The position numbers and the translations under genes are program-made. A DNA stretch of 5,895 nucleotides from Betaproteobacteria bacterium (GTDB taxonomy: Bacteria; Pseudomonadota; Gammaproteobacteria; Burkholderiales; Nitrosomonadaceae), in the NCBI GenBank assembly GCA_022601315.1, contig JAHZIU010000369.1, positions 1 to 5,895 of the forward strand, written 5' to 3'. The notes beneath the pieces were generated by a model. That model had not been told where the DNA came from. It saw only the letters and a program-made list of their open reading frames with translations, and searched no databases. Shown here piece by piece: positions 1 to 5,895 of this stretch (position 1 is the first letter of the stretch; every line of letters starts with the position of its first letter).

Positions 1-2873
1 GTGATCAAGAATTACTTGAATTTGTTGAAAGCAATTCCTGGAATGTTCTGGCCGAGAAGATTCAAGTTGATTTAATAAATCTTACGCAAAACTATGATTA
101 TATCGAAGATATTTTTTTGATTGACCGTAAAGGAAATATTCTTTTCACAGTTGCGCGTGAAGATGAGCTTGGACAAAATTTATTTCTTGAACCTTATGAG
201 AACACTTTTTTTGCGAATTCTGTTAAGAAGAGCTTGCTCATAGGACAGTCATTTTTTTCAGATCTTGAGTACAACCAATATTCGGGAAACAAAAACTCAG
301 AAAGCCAACTGACGGGCTTCTTGACTGCGCCAATGCTTGATGACAGCAATAGTATTATCGGGGTGTTTGCCATTCAAATACGAATGCAGCGGATTAATAC
401 GCTAATGCTAGGGAAATATCATGAACATTCGCTAACACATTACTTGATCGGTGGAGACTTCGCGTTACGAACGCCGTCGAAAAAAGATGACACAATAGAA
501 TCTGTAACTACGGACCAAACTGAAAATAAGGAATATCTCCAATCTTTGGATAAGTTGCAAGAAATCTTTGAGTCTGAAAAGGATTATAGTGAAGTTCTCA
601 ATTACTATAATATCAATGGTGAAGCTGTCATCGGTAAGTATCAAACGCTTAGATTGCCCGGCGTAAACTGGGTGCTGGTGAGTGAAATTAGTCTCGACCA
701 GTCTTTGTCAATGGCGCATAACCTTGGTTGGACCACGTTGAAAATATTTCTTTTAACGGGCTTGTTGGTTGCTATATTTGCTGTTTATCAATCAAGGCGT
801 ATTACGCAGCCTATTAATAAGGCTTTGAAAGATTTGTTCGAATTGAGATTCGCACTTGATCAGCATTCCATTGTTGCGATTACAGATGTACAGGGCACTA
901 TTACATTCGCTAACGATAAATTTTCTGAGATAAGTGGTTACTCTCGTGGAGAGTTGTTGGGAAAGAATCATCGTATACTTAATTCCGGGCATCACCCTGC
1001 CTCATTTTTTGAGGAAATATTTGGTACGGTCACTGCTGGTCAAGCTTGGCATGGAGAAATCTGTAATAGGGCAAAAGACGGCCATCTTTATTGGGTAGAT
1101 ACCACGATTGTTCCTTTTCTGGGGAGCAATGGTAAACCGATCAGTTATATCGCGATTCGCTCTGATATCAGCGTACTTAAGAAAGTCGAACTCGATTTGA
1201 TAGAGGCCAAAGAGGCTGCAGAAGCCGCGACAAAACAGAAATCTGAATTTTTAGCCAATATGAGTCATGAAATCAGAACGCCCATGAATGGCATCATCGG
1301 TATGACCGGATTGTTGTTAGAAACTGAGCTAACACCCAAACAATGTAGTTATGCCAAGGCAACTATGAGTTCAGCGGATGCTTTGTTGGTTATTATTAAT
1401 GATATTCTTGATTTTTCTAAAATTGAAGCTGGAAAGCTGAAGCTGGAAAATATTCCTTTTGATTTGCAGTTACTTGTTGAAGAAGTTGTAGAGTTGATGG
1501 TTTTAAAATGTCATGACAAAGATTTAGAGATGTTGTTGCGTTATAAACCAGGTACCGAACGGTTTGTAGTTGGAGATCCCGGGCGTGTACGACAAATTCT
1601 TTTGAATTTACTAAGTAATGCCATCAAGTTCACAGAGCATGGCCATGTTCTTTTAACAGTAGAGTCAAAAGAATTTAACCAAGAGACATTATTGTTTCAA
1701 ATTTCTATTGAAGATACGGGTATCGGCATTGCAACCGATAGGGCCTCGCAAATATTTAACAAGTTTGTTCAGGAAGATAATTCCACCACGCGTAAATATG
1801 GCGGCACGGGATTGGGTCTTGCGATTTGCCAGCAACTTAGCCATTTAATGCACGGAGATATAACAGTTAAGAGTGAGAAAGGAAAAGGGTCTGTCTTCGT
1901 CGTTACTATACAACTTGGCGTAAACAAAGAGTTACCTGTGAAGTTTGATATTGAGGATCAGGCGATAATACATGGGCTTAAGGTGTTAGTAGTCGATGAT
2001 AATGAAATTGCCCGTACGATAATATTGGAACAGTTAGCAGACATGCATATGCAGCTTGTCAGTGCGGTTTCTGCCATAGAGGCGATCAAGATCTTGCAAA
2101 ATGCGATTGCGGACGATAATCCTTTTGATATTGTGATTACTGATGACCAGATGCCTGGTATGTCAGGTGAGACTTTAGTAAAAGAAATTTCTGACAATAA
2201 TTTGCTTGCTGATGGTGCGATGGTGCTTGTTACCTCTTCGCCCTATAAGGGGCAAGGCCCATTCCTTAAAGGGCTTGGATTAAATGGCTATCTAACCAAA
2301 CCAACTTATCCTTTTGAAATCGTACACAACCTGGCATTGATTTGGAATGCAAAGAAACAAGCTAAAGATGTGCAACTGATCACGCGTAGCATGCTTAAGG
2401 AGACTTTAGTAAGGCAACGAAACAAGCCGGTTTTTAGCAATGCCCAAGTATTATTGGCTGAAGATAATCCTGTTAATGTGATTGTTGCTACTGAAATCCT
2501 GCGAGGATACGATTGCACCATAACGACAGCTAATAATGGATTGGAAGCGTTGGAGGAAGTAAAGCTACAACATTTTGATTTGATCTTTATGGATTGTCAG
2601 ATGCCGGAGATGGATGGTTTCGAAGCGACGGCGGGAATCAGGATGCTTGAACGTCAGCAAATAGTCAAAAGAATGCCTATTATTGCTTTTACTGCAAATG
2701 CCATGAAATCCGATGAAGAAGAATGTATTAACGCAGGTATGGATGACTTCGTTACCAAGCCAATCAGTCCGAAGAATCTTGAGAAGGTTTTGTGTAAATG
2801 GCTGCCACATAAAAGAGATAATGCTACTATTAATGAACCTGCAACGTTGCCACTGAAAGATCAATTGAAATAA
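1..2873 (+). CDS. Cache-PAS hybrid sensor histidine kinase with two receiver domains (5' partial)
   Basis: Membrane-bound sensor kinase that should autophosphorylate on His and pass phosphate to its own receivers. The frame is open to the window edge, so the TTG at 117 (interior of FLIDRKGN) is not the start; 956 codons are visible from base 3 (numbering used here). Order: periplasmic Cache-type sensor, about 1-240 (FLIDRKGN at 38-45, a GEAVIGKYQ stretch near 206, W223); membrane helix about 243-263; SRRITQPI, only the start of a HAMP; PAS/PAC about 282-390 with [10 protein letters not shown] and [10 protein letters not shown]; signalling coiled coil; HisKA with H422 in MSHEIRTP; HATPase with GDPGRVRQ at 524, DTGIG at 571 and GGTGLGLAI at 600. 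Receiver 1 has D665/D666, phospho-acceptor D714, T744 and K766; receiver 2 has E820/D821, D864, T897 and K919. Both look catalytically complete. There is no HPt domain, so a separate HPt protein is inferred. The ligand is unknown. The N-terminal membrane helix is presumably upstream of the window. Confidence 0.95.
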   Translation, partial: DQELLEFVESNSWNVLAEKIQVDLINLTQNYDYIEDIFLIDRKGNILFTVAREDELGQNLFLEPYENTFFANSVKKSLLIGQSFFSDLEYNQYSGNKNSESQLTGFLTAPMLDDSNSIIGVFAIQIRMQRINTLMLGKYHEHSLTHYLIGGDFALRTPSKKDDTIESVTTDQTENKEYLQSLDKLQEIFESEKDYSEVLNYYNINGEAVIGKYQTLRLPGVNWVLVSEISLDQSLSMAHNLGWTTLKIFLLTGLLVAIFAVYQSRRITQPINKALKDLFELRFALDQHSIVAITDVQGTITFANDKFSEISGYSRGELLGKNHRILNSGHHPASFFEEIFGTVTAGQAWHGEICNRAKDGHLYWVDTTIVPFLGSNGKPISYIAIRSDISVLKKVELDLIEAKEAAEAATKQKSEFLANMSHEIRTPMNGIIGMTGLLLETELTPKQCSYAKATMSSADALLVIINDILDFSKIEAGKLKLENIPFDLQLLVEEVVELMVLKCHDKDLEMLLRYKPGTERFVVGDPGRVRQILLNLLSNAIKFTEHGHVLLTVESKEFNQETLLFQISIEDTGIGIATDRASQIFNKFVQEDNSTTRKYGGTGLGLAICQQLSHLMHGDITVKSEKGKGSVFVVTIQLGVNKELPVKFDIEDQAIIHGLKVLVVDDNEIARTIILEQLADMHMQLVSAVSAIEAIKILQNAIADDNPFDIVITDDQMPGMSGETLVKEISDNNLLADGAMVLVTSSPYKGQGPFLKGLGLNGYLTKPTYPFEIVHNLALIWNAKKQAKDVQLITRSMLKETLVRQRNKPVFSNAQVLLAEDNPVNVIVATEILRGYDCTITTANNGLEALEEVKLQHFDLIFMDCQMPEMDGFEATAGIRMLERQQIVKRMPIIAFTANAMKSDEEECINAGMDDFVTKPISPKNLEKVLCKWLPHKRDNATINEPATLPLKDQLK

Positions 2874-2916
2874 TTTCAGCAACTGCCGTAGTGATTGGTT
2901 AAAACGCTCTGCATAT

Positions 2917-2938
2917 ATTAATGCTTCAGCATGCTAAT
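2917..2938. other. Weak hairpin between convergent genes, possible terminator
   Basis: ATTA-ATGC (2917-2924) can pair with GCAT and TAAT (2929-2932 and 2935-2938) around a TTCA loop, leaving a two-base GC bulge on the right arm. It lies in the 74-base gap between the stop codons of the kinase and yicC, where a bidirectional terminator would be expected. The stem is short and AT-rich. Only a loose T-rich stretch (GTTTATATTATTC) follows on the plus strand, and there is no U-tract on the minus strand. The pairing is visible; the terminator role is a guess. The rest of the gap shows nothing recognisable. Confidence 0.25.
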
Positions 2939-2947
2939 GAGTTTATA

Positions 2948-3814
2948 TTATTCAATATTCTGGATTTGCTCTCTCATTTGTTCAATGAGCACTTTCAAAG
3001 CCATAGATATATTGGATATTTCCAGATCAACAGACTTTGAACCGATGGTGTTGGCTTCGCGGTTTAGTTCTTGCATCATAAAATCCAATCGTTTGCCGAC
3101 AACACCGCCTTTGGTTAAGATACGTTCAACTTCAATCAAATGGGTTTGTAGTCGGGATAACTCCTCATCGACATCAACTTTTCCAGCAAATAGGGTAATT
3201 TCCTGACGAATACGATCATCATCTAGATTGCCCAGCGCTTCTTCCACCCGAATTCTTAATTTTTCTTCAAAAGCGGCGATTAGAAGTGGAATGCGTGGTA
3301 TCGCCGTGGTGAGCAATTGACGCATTTGATTGACGCGTTCCAGCAGTATAATTTTAAGCTTTTCACCTTCACGTAGTCGTGTTGCTTTAAATTCTTCCAG
3401 TGTTTCCTGCAATAGTGCCATGCTGTTTTCGCGTAACGTATCAATGAAAATATTATCGTTACCCAGCATACCAGGCCATTGCAATATATTTGATACGCTT
3501 AAGCATTGCGCATCGGGTAAAATCGATTTAACGGTGCCCTCCAGTTGTTTGAGTTTTTCTAATAGCGCGGTATCAAGCTGTTGCACTTTATGCGTATTTG
3601 CAAGGGTAGAAAAATTTAAGCGACATTCAATTTTTCCACGACTCAGTTGGGCGCTTATTAATTCGCGCATGGTTGGCTCGAGTTTACGAAAATCATCAGG
3701 TAATCGGAACTGAATATCCAGATAACGATTGTTTACTGAACGCAGTTCCAGATTAAGTGAGCCGTGTGCTGTTTCTTGGGTTGTGGTTGCGTAGCCGGTC
3801 ATACTACAGATCAT
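2948..3814 (-). CDS. yicC: YicC/YloC family endoribonuclease
   Basis: A 288-residue full-length member of the YicC family, cytoplasmic proteins shown in E. coli to be endoribonucleases that affect small-RNA and mRNA turnover. The N-terminus MICSMTGYA matches the family signature (M-I-x-S-M-T-x-[YF]-A) and fixes the ATG at 3814. SVNNRYLD (about 27-34) and RGKIECRL (about 59-66) are further N-terminal family motifs. The C-terminal DUF1732 segment is strongly conserved: KRLDFMMQELNREANTIGSK from 241, then an amphipathic helix ending EQMREQIQNIE at 288. The start lies inside the end of the upstream phosphoesterase gene, an 11-base overlap in another frame, so translation is probably coupled. Only a weak purine stretch (GCGAAGAAAA) precedes the ATG. 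In many proteobacteria gmk follows or lies near yicC; here the next gene is the convergent kinase, so that link is absent. Family assignment is firm; the target RNA is unknown. Confidence 0.95.
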   Translation of the reverse strand: MICSMTGYATTTQETAHGSLNLELRSVNNRYLDIQFRLPDDFRKLEPTMRELISAQLSRGKIECRLNFSTLANTHKVQQLDTALLEKLKQLEGTVKSILPDAQCLSVSNILQWPGMLGNDNIFIDTLRENSMALLQETLEEFKATRLREGEKLKIILLERVNQMRQLLTTAIPRIPLLIAAFEEKLRIRVEEALGNLDDDRIRQEITLFAGKVDVDEELSRLQTHLIEVERILTKGGVVGKRLDFMMQELNREANTIGSKSVDLEISNISMALKVLIEQMREQIQNIE

Positions 3815-4874
3815 GGTTTTCTTCGCTAATTTTAAAGTTGTTGAATAAATTTAATATGCTGTAATCGCAAACTTTTGGTGGTTTTTTTTGGTCGAGTAAT
3901 CCTAAAACTTCGAATGGTGCTTCAGGAGTGTCTGGGTCATAGGTAATCTGGTTTGCATCAATGTGCTGGTAATCACCCGCCGCATTCAGTCGCCATAAAT
4001 TCGTAATACTGGTGTAGGGTTGGTGTAAGCAATATGCGCTAGTGTCACCATGGATGACTAGTACGGGCTTGTCAATTTTCCGGGTTTCTTTTGCGATCAG
4101 GTCACGTATATTTTTATAGCCATCGCAATCAGTGCGATTGATCGTCGAGCAGCCCGGTTTTGTGAAGCCTGTGTAGTATATATCGGCATGCAAGGCAATC
4201 ACGATAGCTTGAGCGGATTGAGCCGTTTTAAATAATTCATGTAGCCATTTTTCATTAGACCGGTCACGATAATCAGCCTCCTCCAGTGCTTTGTTGAGAT
4301 CACTGCGATAAATTTCTTTACGGCCATTATTCGTACCTGGAATATGCAGCGTTGCAAATAAGAGGCCATTAATTTCCCACATGGCGTTTTCTATAAAACC
4401 TTGTTGCCTGATAAGATTAGGAATGTCTCGGGTTAGTTGAAGTTCGTCCTTATAAAAAAATAAATGACGTAAAAAGTCCAAACGTTCCAGCTCATCATAA
4501 CGCGTAGACATGCCGAATCGGTCACAGTCGGTCCAATCATTATCACCGGGCGTATAGACTATTTTGAATGGATTTAAATGATGTATTTGTTTGTAACGCG
4601 CTTTAAAGAGTTCATTAGTGCAAGTCGCACGACCTTTTTTAAAATCACCTAAATGGATCAATACGGGTGGATTATATTCTCTAATGGCCGCAGCAATTGC
4701 GCCATCGGGCGCTTCTAACAGAGCGTGCTGTGAATCAGAATAGGGCATGTCTCCAATGACAGCAAAGCGGGTTTTGTTATCATCAAACGCGATTATTTCA
4801 CTACCAGCGCTCAATGCCTGAATCGACAATTGCATAAACAAGCATATGATGAAAAAATTAATGACCCGCTGCAT
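3804..4874 (-). CDS. Exported calcineurin-like metallophosphoesterase
   Basis: A 356-residue protein with a predicted Sec signal peptide: R3, a hydrophobic core from about 4 to 18 (VINFFIICLFMQLSI) and a plausible cleavage near ALSA-G at 23/24. The mature protein should therefore be periplasmic or surface-located. Metal-binding motifs of the calcineurin-like fold appear in order: GDMPY with D42, HLGDFKKG with D77, GDNDW with D111-N112-D113, LH at H229, and HGDTS at 275-279. Two canonical histidine positions differ: the first motif reads GDMPY instead of DxH, and the last is HGDT rather than GHxH. I take this as a subfamily trait rather than decay. C85, C117, C242 and C250 could form disulfides, consistent with export. 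The substrate is unknown; phosphomonoesters, phosphodiesters and nucleotides are all possible. The gene starts 5 bases after prfC and overlaps yicC by 11 bases, so it is co-transcribed. No Shine-Dalgarno precedes the ATG (the spacer reads TCCTC), which suggests reinitiation after prfC. Confidence 0.85.
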   Translation of the reverse strand: MQRVINFFIICLFMQLSIQALSAGSEIIAFDDNKTRFAVIGDMPYSDSQHALLEAPDGAIAAAIREYNPPVLIHLGDFKKGRATCTNELFKARYKQIHHLNPFKIVYTPGDNDWTDCDRFGMSTRYDELERLDFLRHLFFYKDELQLTRDIPNLIRQQGFIENAMWEINGLLFATLHIPGTNNGRKEIYRSDLNKALEEADYRDRSNEKWLHELFKTAQSAQAIVIALHADIYYTGFTKPGCSTINRTDCDGYKNIRDLIAKETRKIDKPVLVIHGDTSAYCLHQPYTSITNLWRLNAAGDYQHIDANQITYDPDTPEAPFEVLGLLDQKKPPKVCDYSILNLFNNFKISEENHDL

Positions 4875-4879
4875 GAGGA

Positions 4880-5895
4880 TTAGTTGCCCATATGGGTTTG
4901 GAAAACCAAACCAGCGTGTTCACGAAGTTTATGAAACTGAATCTCCGGCCAGTTCTCTTCAGCAACACTTAATTCAGCGCCAAATGAAGCCAGGAAAGTA
5001 GGTGCGCCAACAGCATCATAAGCAATTCGATGCGTGTTGGCATCAATAAAACGTTGTAGTTCACGCGGGTTTTCAGAAGTGACCCAACGGGCCAATTGAT
5101 ACTTTGCAGGTGCAATACGTGCAGCCACTGCATATTCATGTTGGAGCCTGTGTGTGACGACTTCAAATTGTAGGACGCCGACAGCACCGAGTAACAGCGT
5201 ATTACCGATATATGGGCGGAATACTTGTATGGCGCCTTCTTCACCTAGTTGCGTGAGTCCAAGTTTTAACTGTTTGCTACGTAGGGGGTCGGTAATTTCA
5301 ACGGTACGGAATATTTCCGGCGCAAAAAAAGGTAGACCTGTAAATTGTAGTGTTTCGCCTTCCGTTAGGGTGTCACCCAGTTGCAGTGTGCCGTGGTTGG
5401 GTATGCCGATGATGTCACCTGGAAAGGCTTCTTCCAGTAGATCTCTGCGTTGCGAAAGAAAAGAAACCACAGTGCTGGTACGAATATCTTTACTGCTTCT
5501 GGATACTTTTAAAGTCATGCCCCGTTTGAATTGACCGGAGCAAATGCGTACAAATGCAATACGGTCACGGTGCGCGGGGTTCATGTTGGCCTGTATCTTA
5601 AATACCATGCCAGAGAATTTTTTCTCATCGGGTATAACTTCGCGTTGTATTGCATGGTGTGATTCAGGAGGAGGCGCCAGGTCTACTAATGCATCCAGAA
5701 TTTCACGCACACCAAAATTGTTAATTGCTGAACCAAAGAAAACCGGTGTTTGTGTGCCCGCAAGGAAATCGTTATGTACAAATTCCGGTGAAGCACCTTC
5801 AATTAATTCAATCTCTTGTTGTGCGTTGGTCAGGTCCAAACCAAAGCGTTGTTGAATAGCCGCGTCATTGAGATCGGTAATAATCTCGTCACCAC
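4880..5895 (-). CDS. prfC: Peptide chain release factor 3, C-terminal part (5' partial)
   Basis: RF3 is the cytoplasmic translational GTPase that removes RF1 and RF2 from the ribosome after peptide release. The frame runs off the window edge (18 further in-frame codons, GDEIITDLNDAAIQQRFG, precede the TTG at 5839), so that TTG is internal and not a start. About 338 residues are visible, against about 530 in E. coli RF3. The GTP-binding motifs G1-G4 therefore lie outside the window. What remains covers the end of the G domain (GASPEFVHNDFLAG, TPVFFGSAINNFGV), domain 2 (GMVFKIQANMNPAHRDRIAF, GDIIGIPNHGTLQLGDT) and domain 3 (FFAPEIFR, GEEGAIQVFRP, GAVGVLQFEVV, RLQHEY, ending FHKLREH plus a short tail). 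NPAHRDR and QFEVV distinguish RF3 from EF-G. It is the first visible gene of a three-gene minus-strand transcript whose promoter is outside the window. Nothing suggests a pseudogene. Confidence 0.97.
   Translation of the reverse strand, partial: GDEIITDLNDAAIQQRFGLDLTNAQQEIELIEGASPEFVHNDFLAGTQTPVFFGSAINNFGVREILDALVDLAPPPESHHAIQREVIPDEKKFSGMVFKIQANMNPAHRDRIAFVRICSGQFKRGMTLKVSRSSKDIRTSTVVSFLSQRRDLLEEAFPGDIIGIPNHGTLQLGDTLTEGETLQFTGLPFFAPEIFRTVEITDPLRSKQLKLGLTQLGEEGAIQVFRPYIGNTLLLGAVGVLQFEVVTHRLQHEYAVAARIAPAKYQLARWVTSENPRELQRFIDANTHRIAYDAVGAPTFLASFGAELSVAEENWPEIQFHKLREHAGLVFQTHMGN

Noticed and set aside
117..119. TTG at 117 as the start of the histidine kinase
   Set aside because: The frame is open from base 3 with good Cache-like sequence ([15 protein letters not shown]) spanning the codon, so it is internal.
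2565..2882. 105-codon minus-strand open frame
   Set aside because: It is antisense to the second receiver domain of the kinase, whose sequence is clearly the conserved one.
2911..2924. Alternative small hairpin GCAT-ATATTA-ATGC
   Set aside because: It has only four base pairs, competes with the longer pairing at 2917-2938 and lacks a following T-tract.
2931..3206. 91-codon plus-strand open frame starting in the convergent gap
   Set aside because: Nearly all of it is antisense to the conserved end of yicC; no ribosome binding site or known domain is apparent.
3330..3713. 127-codon plus-strand open frame
   Set aside because: It lies wholly antisense to yicC, shows no recognisable domain and has low-complexity Ser-rich composition, typical of a shadow frame.
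5837..5839. TTG at 5839 as the start of prfC
   Set aside because: The frame stays open to the window edge, and RF3 is about 190 residues longer at the N-terminus.
5154..5855. Two plus-strand open frames of 126 and 103 codons
   Set aside because: Both are antisense to the well-conserved prfC coding sequence and rich in Ser, Arg and Cys, with no family resemblance.

Overview
The window looks like ordinary chromosome from a Gram-negative proteobacterium, most likely beta- or gammaproteobacterial. The release factor 3 and YicC proteins are close to the proteobacterial forms, and the YicC C-terminus (EQMREQIQNIE) is typical of beta/gamma lineages. The DNA is visibly AT-leaning, so a moderately low-GC member is likely. 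I cannot name a genus from sequence alone. I see no transposase, tRNA, rRNA, CRISPR array or long repeat.

Layout: the plus strand from base 1 to 2873 carries the 3' part of a large membrane-bound hybrid histidine kinase (Cache sensor, one membrane helix, PAS, HisKA, HATPase, two receiver domains). Its true start lies left of the window, because the reading frame is open to base 1. A 74-base gap (2874-2947) with one weak hairpin separates it from three minus-strand genes that converge on it.

Read in their own direction, the minus-strand genes are prfC (peptide chain release factor 3, N-terminal part outside the window), a secreted calcineurin-like metallophosphoesterase, and a YicC-family endoribonuclease gene. 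They are tightly packed, with 5 bases between the first two and an 11-base overlap between the last two. They are almost certainly one transcript with translational coupling.

Functionally, two of the three operon genes concern translation and RNA (RF3 recycling of release factors; YicC RNA cleavage or turnover). The phosphoesterase carries a signal peptide and should act outside the cytoplasm, so its link to its neighbours is not obvious. The histidine kinase is a separate transcription unit, and no partner (HPt protein or output regulator) is present here. I found no convincing evidence of a wholly new system. The points most worth a second look are the exported phosphoesterase between prfC and yicC, the near-absent HAMP domain in the kinase, and the coupled gene junctions without clear Shine-Dalgarno sites.
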